NCBI RefSeq assembly: GCF_000214035.2
Contig: NZ_AFHG01000052.1
Location: forward strand, 124,001-188,000
Length of the DNA stretch: 64,000 nucleotides
DNA from: Methyloversatilis universalis FAM5
GTDB lineage: Bacteria > Pseudomonadota > Gammaproteobacteria > Burkholderiales > Rhodocyclaceae
Reading direction: 5' to 3'
Shown here one piece after another: positions 55,513 to 64,000 of this stretch; the first letter of the stretch is position 1; each line of letters opens with the position of its first letter. The notes under the pieces were generated by a model. It saw only the letters and a program-made list of their open reading frames with translations. It made no database searches and had not been told where the DNA came from. The position numbers and the translations under genes are program-made.

Positions 55513-55734
55513 ATGGGTTCGCTCAGCATCACGCACTGGCTCATCGTGCTCGTCATCGTGCTTCTCGTGTTCGGCACCAAGAAGCTGCGCAACATCGGCT
55601 CCGACCTCGGCGGCGCGGTGAAGGGTTTCAAGGAAGGCATGAAGGGTGCCGAGTCGGGTGCTCCGTCCGACCAGCCCACCCAGAGTGTTGGCCACACGAT
55701 AGACGTGAAGGCCGAAGAGAAGGTCAAGTCCTGA
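55513..55734 (+). CDS. tatA: Sec-independent translocase subunit TatA
   Basis: 73 residues: one membrane helix (about 7-21), a hinge [20 protein letters not shown] and a charged tail. It polymerises to form the pore for folded twin-arginine proteins. It begins the tatABC operon. A likely client in this window is the Rieske protein encoded at 9671-10282. Confidence 0.95.
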   Translation: MGSLSITHWLIVLVIVLLVFGTKKLRNIGSDLGGAVKGFKEGMKGAESGAPSDQPTQSVGHTIDVKAEEKVKS

Positions 55735-55825
55735 CCGGACGGGCCGCGATCTGCGCGGCCCGCGCCGCGATTCCGTCCGTACAGGGCAGGCTTCGGTCTG
55801 CCCTGTACATCACGCCCCCCGTCCC

Positions 55826-56317
55826 ATGTTCGACATCGGTTTTTCCGAACTTTTCGTAATCGGCGTCGTGGCGCTGCTGGTGCTCGGCCCCGAGCGCCTG
55901 CCGCGTGTCGCGCGTACCGCCGGCCATCTGCTGGGCCGCCTGCAGCGCTACGTGAGCGATGTGAAGGCGGACATTTCACGTGAAATGCAGCTCGAGGAAC
56001 TGCGCAAGCTGCAGGCCCAGGTCGAGCAGCAGGTGCGTGACGTCGAGCGTCAGGCCAGTGAGGCGGTGTCCACCGCGAACAAGGAAGTGGATGGCCTGAG
56101 CGACCAGATGAAGGCAGCGATGGCCGAGCAGGAGAAGTACGCGGCCATCGAGCAGCAGGCTGCCGGACAGGACGCTGCTCACGCCACACCCGAAGCGCAG
56201 CAGGATGCAGCTGCAGTACCTGCCCGGCCGCAGCCTGAATCCGCCCAGCTGTCCCTCGACATTCCGCTGCCCGAAGCCACCCCGGCAACGCCGGCCACTC
56301 CGGCCGACAAGACATGA
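55826..56317 (+). CDS. tatB: Sec-independent translocase subunit TatB
   Basis: 163 residues. The start MFDIGFSELFVIGVVALLVLG and the hinge PERLP are diagnostic of TatB. A long amphipathic/coiled-coil part follows (about 30-105), then an Ala/Pro-rich tail ending in the repeat-like ATPATPATP. It forms the receptor complex with TatC, whose gene overlaps its stop. Confidence 0.95.
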   Translation: MFDIGFSELFVIGVVALLVLGPERLPRVARTAGHLLGRLQRYVSDVKADISREMQLEELRKLQAQVEQQVRDVERQASEAVSTANKEVDGLSDQMKAAMAEQEKYAAIEQQAAGQDAAHATPEAQQDAAAVPARPQPESAQLSLDIPLPEATPATPATPADKT

Positions 56318-57069
56318 GCGAGCAGACCGAAAGTTTCATTTCCCATCTGGTCGAACTGCGTGACCGCCTGTTGCGCGCGGTGGCGGCGGTGGTGATCGTG
56401 TTCATCTGCCTGATGCCCTGGGCGGCCGACATCTACGACCTGCTGGCCCGCCCGTTGATGATCGCGCTGCCGGAAGGCACGAAGATGATCGCTACAGGTG
56501 TGGTGACGCCTTTCTTCGTGCCGATCAAGGTGACCATGATGGTGGCCTTCCTGATCGCGCTGCCCTACGTGCTCTACCAGGCCTGGGCTTTCGTCGCGCC
56601 GGGGCTGTACGCGCACGAAAAGCGGCTGGGCCTGCCGCTCATCATCGCCAGCACCGTCCTGTTCGTGCTCGGGATGGCGTTCTGCTACACCTTCGTGTTC
56701 GGCGTGGTATTCCACTTCATCGCCGAATTCGCGCCCAAGAGCATCACGCCAGCGCCGGACATCGAGCAGTACCTCAGTTTCGTGCTCACGATGTTCACTG
56801 CCTTCGGCGTCACCTTCGAGGTGCCGGTGGTGGTGATCGTGCTTGTGCGCTTCGGTCTGGTGACGATCGAAAAGCTGAAGGAGGCGCGTCCCTACGTCAT
56901 CGTCGGCGCCTTCGTGGTGGCTGCGGTGGTCACGCCGCCCGATGTGGTGTCCCAGCTGATGCTGGCGATTCCGCTGTGCCTGCTGTACGAACTGGGCATT
57001 CTGGCCGCCCGTTTCATCGGCGGTCCGGTGACCCGCGAAGAGAGCGATCGCACCGATACCGCGGTCTGA
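56314..57069 (+). CDS. tatC: Sec-independent translocase subunit TatC
   Basis: 251 residues with six membrane helices. SHLVELRDRLLRA near the start and YQAWAFVAPGLYAHEKR (about 88-104) are the conserved signal-peptide-binding parts. It recognises the twin-arginine motif. It overlaps tatB (ATGA) and completes tatABC. Confidence 0.96.
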   Translation: MSEQTESFISHLVELRDRLLRAVAAVVIVFICLMPWAADIYDLLARPLMIALPEGTKMIATGVVTPFFVPIKVTMMVAFLIALPYVLYQAWAFVAPGLYAHEKRLGLPLIIASTVLFVLGMAFCYTFVFGVVFHFIAEFAPKSITPAPDIEQYLSFVLTMFTAFGVTFEVPVVVIVLVRFGLVTIEKLKEARPYVIVGAFVVAAVVTPPDVVSQLMLAIPLCLLYELGILAARFIGGPVTREESDRTDTAV

Positions 57070-57086
57070 AAACGATCCGAGGAGCG

Positions 57087-57120
57087 GGGCGTTCGCAGTC
57101 GTGAACGCCCGGTTTGTTCT
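57087..57120 (+). terminator. Terminator-like hairpin after tatC
   Basis: GGGCGTTC and GAACGCCC form an 8-bp stem with an 8-base loop, followed by GGTTTGTTCT. The T-rich tract is interrupted, so termination may be partial. It lies between the convergent tatC and HtrA-type genes. Confidence 0.5.
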
Positions 57121-57142
57121 TACCTCGGGCTGACCTTTCCGC

Positions 57143-58345
57143 TCATTCGCGGTTCTTGGCTGCGACGCCGTTGATCGGACGCTTGCCCACGGTCACCGCG
57201 ATATCCCGCTCACCGCCGCTGCGGTACACCTTCAGCGTGGCCTGCTGACCCGGTACCAGGGCCGCGATCAGCTGCAGCATGCCCGACGCGTCCTTCACCT
57301 TGCGGCCTTCGACTTCCAGCAGCACGTCGCCCGGGCGCACGCCGCCACGGTCGGCCGGACTGCCGCGCATCACGCCGGCAATCAGCGCGCCGCCGGTCAG
57401 CGGGTACTTGAAGCTTTCCGCCAGTTCCGGCGTCAGTTCCTGCACCTCGACACCGACCCAGCCGCGGGTCACCGAGCCGCTGGCGACGATCTGTTCCATC
57501 ACGCTGCGCGCGGTGCTGGCCGGGATCGCGAAACCGATGCCCAGCGAACCGCCGCTGCGCGAATAGATGGCGGTGTTGATGCCGACCAGATTGCCGTTCG
57601 CATCGACCAGCGCGCCGCCCGAATTGCCCGGATTGATGGCCGCGTCGGTCTGGATGAAGTTCTCGAAGGTGTTGATGCCCAACTGCGAACGGCCCAGCGC
57701 CGACACGATGCCCATGGTGACGGTCTGGCCGACGTCGAAGGGGTTGCCGATGGCCAGCACCACGTCACCGATCTGCAGGCTGTCGCTGCTGGCGAAGCTG
57801 ACCGCCGGCAGCTTGCCCGGCGCTTTCACCCGCAGCACCGCCAGATCGGATTCCGGATCGCTGCCGATCAGCACTGCCGGATACTTGCCGCCGTCGTTCA
57901 GCGATACCTCGATCTCGTCCGCCGCTTCCACCACATGGTTATTGGTCAGCACCACGCCGTCCTCGCTGACGATGACGCCTGAACCCAGGCCCATCTGGCG
58001 CTGCGGCTGGCTGCCCAGGCGGTCGCCGAAGAAATGGCGGAATACCGGATCGTTCATCAGCGGGTGCTGCGGCGTGCGCACCGCCTTGGTGGTGAACACG
58101 TGCACCACGGACGGCAGTGCCTTCTGCGCGGCATCCGAATAGCTCACCACCTTGGCCGCTTCGACCCGGGTGGCGACCGGCGGCTGGGCTGGCAGCAGGT
58201 GTTCGATGGAAGGCAGTGGGGAGGCGCCGTTCTGGGCGGGGCTGCTGCGCGCCGGCAGCCAGTCCGGCTTGAGTGTGACCACGACGAACAGCACGGCCAG
58301 CGCGGCAGTGACCGATTGAGCAAAGACCAGCCACAGACGCTGCAT
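57143..58345 (-). CDS. Membrane-anchored HtrA-type serine protease, one PDZ domain (DegS/AlgW-like)
   Basis: 400 residues: an N-terminal membrane anchor (about 5-24), a trypsin-like domain with His137 (LTNNHVV), Asp167 (SDLAVL) and Ser242 ([10 protein letters not shown]), and a single PDZ domain (about 300-390). One PDZ plus an anchor fits DegS/AlgW regulatory proteases that start the sigma-E envelope stress cascade. The start at 58345 gives the anchor. Only 34 bp separate it from the divergent NIF3-like gene. Confidence 0.88.
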   Translation of the reverse strand: MQRLWLVFAQSVTAALAVLFVVVTLKPDWLPARSSPAQNGASPLPSIEHLLPAQPPVATRVEAAKVVSYSDAAQKALPSVVHVFTTKAVRTPQHPLMNDPVFRHFFGDRLGSQPQRQMGLGSGVIVSEDGVVLTNNHVVEAADEIEVSLNDGGKYPAVLIGSDPESDLAVLRVKAPGKLPAVSFASSDSLQIGDVVLAIGNPFDVGQTVTMGIVSALGRSQLGINTFENFIQTDAAINPGNSGGALVDANGNLVGINTAIYSRSGGSLGIGFAIPASTARSVMEQIVASGSVTRGWVGVEVQELTPELAESFKYPLTGGALIAGVMRGSPADRGGVRPGDVLLEVEGRKVKDASGMLQLIAALVPGQQATLKVYRSGGERDIAVTVGKRPINGVAAKNRE

Positions 58346-58379
58346 AATTCGGAGTCGGAACGGGGAAAAGTGGTCGGGA

Positions 58380-59126
58380 ATGGACAGGACGCAGCTGCAA
58401 CGACATCTGGATGACCTGCTGGAAGCCGCGCGCTTCAAGGATTATTGCCCAAACGGCCTGCAAGTGGAAGGCGCGCCCGAGGTGCGGAAAGTGGTGTGCG
58501 GCGTGACCGCCAGCCAGGCGCTGATCGAGGCCGCCATCGAGCGCGGCGCGCAGGCGCTGCTGGTGCATCACGGCTGGTTCTGGCGTGGCGAGGACGGCCG
58601 CGTCACCGGCATGAAAAAGGCCCGCATGGCCCGGCTGCTGGCGCACGACATCAATCTGTTCGCCTACCACCTGCCGCTGGACGCCCACGCCGAACTGGGC
58701 AACAACGCCCAGCTGGGCCGGGTGCTCGGTCTGACACCGACCGGCGTCGCCGGCGATCAGGGCCTGCTGTGGCTGGGCGAAACCGCGCAGCCGGTGGCGG
58801 CGTCGGTACTGGCGCAGCAGGTGGGTGAAGCGCTGGGGCGCGCGCCGCTGCTGGTCGGTGATGCCTGCCGCAGCGTACGCCGTGTCGCCTGGTGTACCGG
58901 CGGTGCCCAAGGCTATTTCGAGCAGGCGATCGCCGAAGGGGTGGATCTGTATCTGTCCGGCGAAATTTCGGAGCAGACCACGCATCTGGCGCGCGAGAGC
59001 GGCGTGCCCTACATCGCGGCCGGCCATCATGCGACCGAGCGCTATGGCGTGCGGGCGCTGGGCGCGCACATCGCTGCGCACTTCGGCCTGCAGGTGGACT
59101 TCGTCGATATCGACAACCCGGCCTGA
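58380..59126 (+). CDS. NIF3-like / GTP cyclohydrolase I type 2 family protein (YbgI-like)
   Basis: 248-residue dinuclear-metal protein. The metal-binding motifs [12 protein letters not shown] (about 61-72), [10 protein letters not shown] and the C-terminal [11 protein letters not shown] (about 219-229) are conserved in NIF3. Its cellular role is not settled. It starts 34 bp from the divergent protease gene. Confidence 0.9.
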   Translation: MDRTQLQRHLDDLLEAARFKDYCPNGLQVEGAPEVRKVVCGVTASQALIEAAIERGAQALLVHHGWFWRGEDGRVTGMKKARMARLLAHDINLFAYHLPLDAHAELGNNAQLGRVLGLTPTGVAGDQGLLWLGETAQPVAASVLAQQVGEALGRAPLLVGDACRSVRRVAWCTGGAQGYFEQAIAEGVDLYLSGEISEQTTHLARESGVPYIAAGHHATERYGVRALGAHIAAHFGLQVDFVDIDNPA

Positions 59127-59140
59127 GCGGCCGGACAGGG

Positions 59141-61525
59141 TCAGAGCTGGGCGAGGCGGGAGGCGCTGGTATTGGTCATCGGCGGGTTGGCGATCAGCCA
59201 CTCCAGCATGCTCTTGAGCAGCAGGATGTCGTCGATCACGCCGAGCGGAAAGCCGATGCGGGTGCCCGCCCGGTTGTCGCGCAGCAGCTCGGTCAGGTAG
59301 TCCAGACAGTCCTGACCCGGCCAGGTCGCATTGACCCGGGCCATGATGTGAGCGAACTGCTCCACCGATTCCGAGGTGAGCGGACCGGTGAACTCTTCCC
59401 ACTGCGGCACTTTCACATTGAAAGCGCGGTTCAGCTTGGGGGCCAGGTCGTCGTATTCGCCCCGGCGGCCGCCCTTGTGATACAGATCGAGCAGCTTCAG
59501 CCAGGGGACCAGCGATTCCTTGGGGTAGTCGCGCAGGAAGTCCGACAGCGTCTGCGCGGCGCCTTCGGCCCGGCCGAAGGACATCATGATTTCGGCCAGT
59601 TCCAGCACGTGCTCGTGCGAAGGGGCGGCTTCCTCGTTGGCCGGATGGGCGCTCTGGTCGATCGCCATGCCGGTCGTCGCCGGGACGCTGGGCTGGCTGC
59701 TGACCAGCCGCGGTCCCTGGGTCGAAAAGGCTTCGGCCTGGGTGGCCGACAGACCGTTCGAACTGGTGCTGCCGCTGAACGAGTCGAATTCCAGATCCAG
59801 TCGGGCCGGTGCGACGGCGGGCGTCTCCGCGTCATTGCCGAGTTCGAAATCGACGCTGGCGATCGACGAGGTCGAAAACTCCAGATCGGGAACGGCCGCT
59901 GACGGTTTGCCCGGCTCGTCCGCCTCCGTGGCCGCCGGCGATGCGGCGATTTCCATGTCTTCCATGTGCTCGGCTGGCGCCTCGCCCGGGAAGAAATCGA
60001 TGGAGGCCACTTCCTGTACCTGCGGGACCGGCGGCGTGAGCGAATAGGTTGGAGACTGGGGCCGGCCTTCGAAGGAGGCTGTCATGGCCACGGCAGGGGC
60101 CGGCGATGCGGACACCGCGGACTGCGCCGGTTGCGTGTCGCCCGGGCGGAAGCCGTCTCCGTGCGCGTATTCGCTGTCGGCCGCGCGGTCGTCGCGGCGA
60201 CGTGGCGACGGGCGATTGGCGAGGCTGGCGGCCAGTTCCTGCTCCCGGCGGGCGCGGGCTGCGGCGATCCGGGCCGCGCGGCGGCGCCACAGCCAGCTGC
60301 CGCCCAGTACCGCACCGGCGGCGGCCAGACCGAGACCGGCCACCATCCAGTCCACGCCCGGCAGCTCGGCGGCCGGGTCTTCGGCGGCCGCATCCGGCGG
60401 CAGCTTGGTCACCACCTTGACCGGTTCGTTGGTCAGACCGGGGGCGGGCGGCGGCACGTCTGCCTGTGCCACCGGCGCCGGAAGCTGTTCCTGCGGGGAG
60501 GCGGAGGGCACGTCGCCGGACGGCCCGTCGCTGCGTTCGGCCTCGACCGGCGGTGTGACGGCTGGGCGGGTCTCTGCCTGAACCGACGGAGCCGGTGCGA
60601 CGGCAGGATTTGACAAGGGCGTCGCGGGCGGTGCGGCCAGCGCAGGGGCGCGCGCCGCATCGAGTGCAGCCCCGCTGCGGTCGAGCTGTTTCTGCAGCTC
60701 GGCCAGCCGGGCTTCAAGGTGCTTCACCTTGTCCGCGATCGCCAGATGGGTCGCGATCTGTTCGTCCAGCGCAGCCAGCAGTTTCTGTTCGCTGCGCAGC
60801 GCCTCCCGCTGCGCTTCGGTCGCTTCCGGCCGGCTGGCCATGCCGCCGGACATTTTCAGGGCACCGCCTTCCAGCCCCGGTGCCACGAACAGACGGTCAC
60901 CGCTGCCTTCCGCGCGCTTCGCTTTTGCCTTGCGGGGGGCAGCTCGCGCCGGTTCTGCGGCGGCGTCGACGGGCGCGGCGGCGCCTTCGGAGGCGCGGGA
61001 TGCGCTGTCTGCGCGCCGCGTGCGGGCGGGGGCAGGTACTGCGCTGTCGGCTGCGGTGGCGGCCGGCGCAGCCGGTGCGGCGGATGCGACCGGCGCGTCT
61101 TCCGGCGCTGCGCCCATGGGCTGCATCAGCACCGTGTAGTCACGGGACACCTCGAAGCCGCAGCCCACCCGTACGCCGACCATCAGTACCGGTTCATTGA
61201 TTGGTGCGCTGCTGCTGATATGGAGTGTCCGGCCCTGGATGCGCATGCGGCCACTGCCCAGCCACGGCAGATCGTCCGCGCTCATCGAAGGCGGCGTTTC
61301 GATCGAGAAGCAGGTGCTTGCGGGCGTGCTCTCGCCGCTGCCGATCAGTGCCACCTCTGCACGGAAAGGCTCGCCCAGTGCCGACCGCACCCGCAGGCCG
61401 CCGAGCCCGAGCGCCTGCGCGTCAGTGACCTGCAGACCGATGGCGAACAAGGCGGCGGCGAGCAGCGTCGGACGCATGCGGGAACGCGATCGTCCATGCG
61501 TTCGTGCGTGCGCGGTGCCTGACAT
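59141..61525 (-). CDS. FimV/HubP-like membrane protein
   Basis: About 794 residues. After a signal peptide (ending DAQA), the FimV N-terminal domain appears: LGLGGLRVRSALGEPFRAEV and the VGCGFEVSRDYTVLM end (to about 140). Then come an Ala-rich linker, a coiled coil (about 235-285), a membrane helix near PGVDWMVAGLGLAAAGAVLG, a long acidic disordered cytoplasmic stretch, and a helical TPR-like C-terminus (HVLELAEIMMSFGRAEGA onward). No LysM is obvious. FimV/HubP proteins mark the cell pole and support type IV pili. ATG 61525 is used; TTG 61531 with GGGAG upstream and ATG 61477 are alternatives. Confidence 0.75.
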   Translation of the reverse strand: MSGTAHARTHGRSRSRMRPTLLAAALFAIGLQVTDAQALGLGGLRVRSALGEPFRAEVALIGSGESTPASTCFSIETPPSMSADDLPWLGSGRMRIQGRTLHISSSAPINEPVLMVGVRVGCGFEVSRDYTVLMQPMGAAPEDAPVASAAPAAPAATAADSAVPAPARTRRADSASRASEGAAAPVDAAAEPARAAPRKAKAKRAEGSGDRLFVAPGLEGGALKMSGGMASRPEATEAQREALRSEQKLLAALDEQIATHLAIADKVKHLEARLAELQKQLDRSGAALDAARAPALAAPPATPLSNPAVAPAPSVQAETRPAVTPPVEAERSDGPSGDVPSASPQEQLPAPVAQADVPPPAPGLTNEPVKVVTKLPPDAAAEDPAAELPGVDWMVAGLGLAAAGAVLGGSWLWRRRAARIAAARARREQELAASLANRPSPRRRDDRAADSEYAHGDGFRPGDTQPAQSAVSASPAPAVAMTASFEGRPQSPTYSLTPPVPQVQEVASIDFFPGEAPAEHMEDMEIAASPAATEADEPGKPSAAVPDLEFSTSSIASVDFELGNDAETPAVAPARLDLEFDSFSGSTSSNGLSATQAEAFSTQGPRLVSSQPSVPATTGMAIDQSAHPANEEAAPSHEHVLELAEIMMSFGRAEGAAQTLSDFLRDYPKESLVPWLKLLDLYHKGGRRGEYDDLAPKLNRAFNVKVPQWEEFTGPLTSESVEQFAHIMARVNATWPGQDCLDYLTELLRDNRAGTRIGFPLGVIDDILLLKSMLEWLIANPPMTNTSASRLAQL

Positions 61526-61700
61526 GTGCAATTGATGAAACTCCCAGCCGGTGAGCAAGAGGCGATACCCGATTGTGGGTTCTTTCGGCCTGCGAAGGGG
61601 AAACTTTACTTTAGTGGCGCACGCTTTCGGGAGCCGCTTCAGACAAGGCGATCCGGGAACAGGCAAAATTGTGTATCGCACAACCCTGACCGGAGGCCGC

Positions 61701-62399
61701 ATGCCGGCGACACTTTTCGAACTTTCCCCGGTGCATCTGCCGATCCGCGGAGAGCACGCCCTTTTTCCGGTACGCCGCATCTACTGCGTCGGCCGCAACT
61801 ACGCCGACCACGCGCGAGAGATGGGCCACGACCCGGCGCTGGAACAGCCCTTCTTCTTTTCCAAGCCGGCGTATGCGGCGGTGGCACTGCCGGACAGCGT
61901 GCCCTATCCGTCGCAGACCACCGACCTTCAGCACGAAGTGGAACTGGTGGTGGCGCTGCATGACGGCGGGCGCAATCTCGACGCAGCGCGCGCGCGTGCC
62001 TGCATATACGGCTACGGCGTCGGGCTCGATCTGACCCGCCGTGATCTGCAGCGCGCCGCGCGTGACAAGGGCCAGCCCTGGGACATGGGCAAGGGCTTCG
62101 ATTTCAGCGCGCCGGTGTCGGCGCTGGTGCCGGCGGCGGAGTGCGGCCATCCGCGCAGCGGCCGCATCGAACTGGCGGTGAATGGCCGGCTGAGGCAGCA
62201 GGGCGACCTGTCGGACATGATTCTCGATGTGGAGGCGCTGCTGGTCCGGCTGTCGGCACTGGTCGAGCTGAAGGCCGGCGACCTGCTGTTCACCGGTACG
62301 CCGGCCGGGGTTTCCGCTCTGCAGCCGGGCGACCGGATCGAAGCGTCAGTCGCCGGCGTGGGCAGGCTCGATCTGATGATAGGCCCCTCGCTGGAGTGA
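61701..62399 (+). CDS. Fumarylacetoacetate hydrolase family protein
   Basis: 232-residue FAH-domain protein. YCVGRNYADHAREMG (about 29-43), the metal ligands in DLQHEVELVV, the KGFDFSAPVSALV loop and LLFTGTPAGVSAL near the C-terminus define the family. Members hydrolyse fumarylpyruvate or decarboxylate/tautomerise oxaloacetate-like compounds; the exact substrate is not clear. GGAGG lies 5 bases before the ATG at 61701; the upstream in-frame extension lacks support. Confidence 0.9.
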   Translation: MPATLFELSPVHLPIRGEHALFPVRRIYCVGRNYADHAREMGHDPALEQPFFFSKPAYAAVALPDSVPYPSQTTDLQHEVELVVALHDGGRNLDAARARACIYGYGVGLDLTRRDLQRAARDKGQPWDMGKGFDFSAPVSALVPAAECGHPRSGRIELAVNGRLRQQGDLSDMILDVEALLVRLSALVELKAGDLLFTGTPAGVSALQPGDRIEASVAGVGRLDLMIGPSLE

Positions 62400-62443
62400 G
62401 GATTTCTTATCCTGCCGTTCGCTGCGGTGCAGCGAAGCGCGCG

Positions 62444-62449
62444 TATAAT
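62444..62449 (+). promoter_or_regulatory. Perfect -10 hexamer upstream of sucC
   Basis: TATAAT lies in a GC-rich 195-bp spacer, 145 bp before the sucC start codon. No convincing -35 is found 16-18 bp upstream, so an activator may be involved. Confidence 0.45.
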
Positions 62450-62594
62450 TATGGATTACGCCATCGGGCTCTGCGCGCCCGGCGGCCGGTACCGGCCGCT
62501 GACCAGCGTTCCGGGGCCTGACAAGATCCGTGAGGGCTACAACCCGAAGCGGGCGTTTCACCATCCTGTGCAGACAACAAGGCGAGGAATACGC

Positions 62595-63761
62595 ATGAAG
62601 ATCCATGAGTATCAGGCGAAGGAGGTATTGCGCCGTTTCGGTGTGGTCACGCCGCGCGGAGTACCGGTTTTCGAGGTTGATCAGGCTGTGGCCGCGGCGG
62701 AATCGCTGGGCGGCAAGGTCTGGGTTGTCAAGGCGCAGATCCACGCCGGCGGCCGCGGCAAGGGCGGCGGCGTGAAGGTGGCGAAGTCGCTCGATGAAGT
62801 GCGCGAGTTCGCGAAGCAGATCATGGGCATGCAGCTGGTCACGCACCAGACCGGCCCGGAAGGCCAGAAGGTCCGTCGTCTGCTGATCGAGGAAGGCGCC
62901 GACATCCGCAAGGAATACTACGTCGCCGCGCTGACCGACCGCGCGACGCAGAAGGTGGCGATGATGGCCTCGTCGGAAGGCGGCATGGACATCGAGGAAG
63001 TCGCCCACAACACTCCGGAAAAGATCATCAAGGTGTTCATCGACCCGCTGGTCGGCATGACCGACGCGCAGGGCAAGGAACTGGCCGACGGCATCGGCGT
63101 TCCCGAAGCATCGCAGGCGCAGGCGATCGACACCTTCAAGAAGCTCTACACCTGCTACATGGAAACCGATGCCTCGCTGGCGGAAATCAATCCGCTGATT
63201 CTCGAGGGCAACGGCAACATCAAGGCGCTGGACGCCAAGTTCAATTTCGATTCGAACGCGCTCTACCGTCATGAAGATATCGTGGCTTTCCGCGATCTCG
63301 ACGAAGAGGACGCGGCCGAGATCGAGGCGTCGAAGTTCGACCTCAGCTATGTGTCGCTGGACGGCAACATCGGCTGTCTGGTGAACGGTGCCGGTCTGGC
63401 CATGGCCACCATGGACGTGATCAAGCTGTACGGCGCCGAGCCGGCCAACTTCCTCGACGTGGGTGGCGGCGCCACCACCGAGAAGGTGACCGAGGCGTTC
63501 AAGATCATGCTGCGCAACCCCAATGTGCGCGGCATTCTGGTGAACATCTTCGGCGGCATCATGCGCTGCGACACCATCGCGACCGGCGTCGTCGCTGCGG
63601 CGCGCGAGGTGCACCTGACGGTGCCGCTGGTGGTGCGCATGAAGGGCACCAACGAGGAACTGGGCAAGCAGATTCTGGCGGACTCGGGTCTGCCCATCAT
63701 TTCGGCCGACAGCATGGCGGATGCGGCACAGAAGATCGTTGCCGCCGTGGCCGGACACTGA
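62595..63761 (+). CDS. sucC: Succinyl-CoA synthetase beta subunit SucC
   Basis: 388 residues, the standard length. An ATP-grasp domain begins [29 protein letters not shown] (about 51-62) and the C-terminal [16 protein letters not shown] and [10 protein letters not shown] motifs bind nucleotide and CoA/phosphate. It catalyses the substrate-level phosphorylation step of the TCA cycle with SucD. GAGGAA lies upstream of the start, and sucD follows after 14 bp. Confidence 0.97.
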   Translation: MKIHEYQAKEVLRRFGVVTPRGVPVFEVDQAVAAAESLGGKVWVVKAQIHAGGRGKGGGVKVAKSLDEVREFAKQIMGMQLVTHQTGPEGQKVRRLLIEEGADIRKEYYVAALTDRATQKVAMMASSEGGMDIEEVAHNTPEKIIKVFIDPLVGMTDAQGKELADGIGVPEASQAQAIDTFKKLYTCYMETDASLAEINPLILEGNGNIKALDAKFNFDSNALYRHEDIVAFRDLDEEDAAEIEASKFDLSYVSLDGNIGCLVNGAGLAMATMDVIKLYGAEPANFLDVGGGATTEKVTEAFKIMLRNPNVRGILVNIFGGIMRCDTIATGVVAAAREVHLTVPLVVRMKGTNEELGKQILADSGLPIISADSMADAAQKIVAAVAGH

Positions 63762-63775
63762 GGGGAGAACCAGAC

Positions 63776-64000
63776 ATGTCGATTCTGATCAACAAGGACA
63801 CCAAGGTCATCACCCAGGGCATCACCGGGAAGACCGGCCAGTTCCACACCCGCATGTGCCGCGACTACGCCAATGGCGCGAACTGTTTCGTCGCCGGCGT
63901 GAATCCGAAGAAGGCCGGCGAGGACTTCGAGGGCATCCCGATCCACGCCACCGTGGCTGAAGCGAAGGCCGCCACCGGCGCCACCGTGTCGGTCATCTAC
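63776..64000 (+). CDS. sucD: Succinyl-CoA synthetase alpha subunit SucD, 5' part only
   Basis: The first 75 codons read [20 protein letters not shown] followed by GQFHT, the CoA-binding Rossmann start of SucD. The gene continues past the right edge. GGGGAG is 9 bases upstream of the ATG. It forms the sucCD operon with the preceding gene. Confidence 0.96.
   Translation, partial: MSILINKDTKVITQGITGKTGQFHTRMCRDYANGANCFVAGVNPKKAGEDFEGIPIHATVAEAKAATGATVSVIY

Overview
The window is high-GC bacterial chromosome, almost fully coding, with short intergenic gaps. Gene content and order point to a betaproteobacterium, most likely a Rhodocyclales-type facultative methylotroph such as Methyloversatilis. 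The clues are a periplasmic PQQ alcohol dehydrogenase, a lipoyl-domain gene after aceF, an mla-bolA-murA-his-tat gene order, a short-form HisG and a PEP-CTERM protein. The genus is an inference. No rRNA, tRNA, CRISPR array or intact transposase gene was seen.

Region by region. 1-4.5 kb: pyruvate dehydrogenase genes on the minus strand (aceE, aceF, start of the next lipoyl-domain gene). 4.8-10.3 kb: a minus-strand alcohol-oxidation operon (Rieske protein, PQQ alcohol dehydrogenase, phenol_MetA_deg outer-membrane protein, DUF1097 membrane protein, aldA). It has a sigma-54 -24/-12 promoter, an upstream palindrome and a divergent AcoR-like sigma-54 activator (10.7-12.6 kb). 12.7-16.4 kb: a GntR/FadR regulator divergent from lutA-lutC-lutB (lactate oxidation), with a perfect LldR/PdhR-type operator between them. 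16.5-23.5 kb: a PilZ/YcgR protein, nrdR, ribD, a Do-type protease, folE, a transposase-less inverted-repeat element and a major porin. 23.9-38.5 kb: a long minus-strand MSHA-type pilus/type II-like operon. It runs from a sigma-54 response regulator through MshM, MshL, MshN, MshE, MshG, MshI and J/K-like proteins to two pseudopilin-like genes, one frameshifted, and a translationally coupled adenylate cyclase.

38.5-46.5 kb: the mlaFEDACB phospholipid transport operon, an ABC-2 exporter pair, a BolA protein, murA and hisG. 46.5-55.1 kb: histidine biosynthesis. hisG-hisD is separated from hisBHAFIE by a block in which hisC, a lipoprotein gene and a PEP-CTERM gene lie on the opposite strand. 55.1-64 kb: a HIT protein, tatABC, a second HtrA protease, a NIF3-like protein, a FimV-like protein, an FAH-family hydrolase and sucC-sucD (partial).

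The most unusual unit is the alcohol operon. Its quinoprotein lacks the vicinal Cys pair, carries the extra Asp associated with lanthanide use, and is encoded with an exported Rieske protein instead of a cytochrome c. A complete sigma-54 control region can be read directly upstream. The transposon-like repeat, the pilus-coupled cyclase, the frameshifted pseudopilin and the inverted hisC block also deserve a second look.
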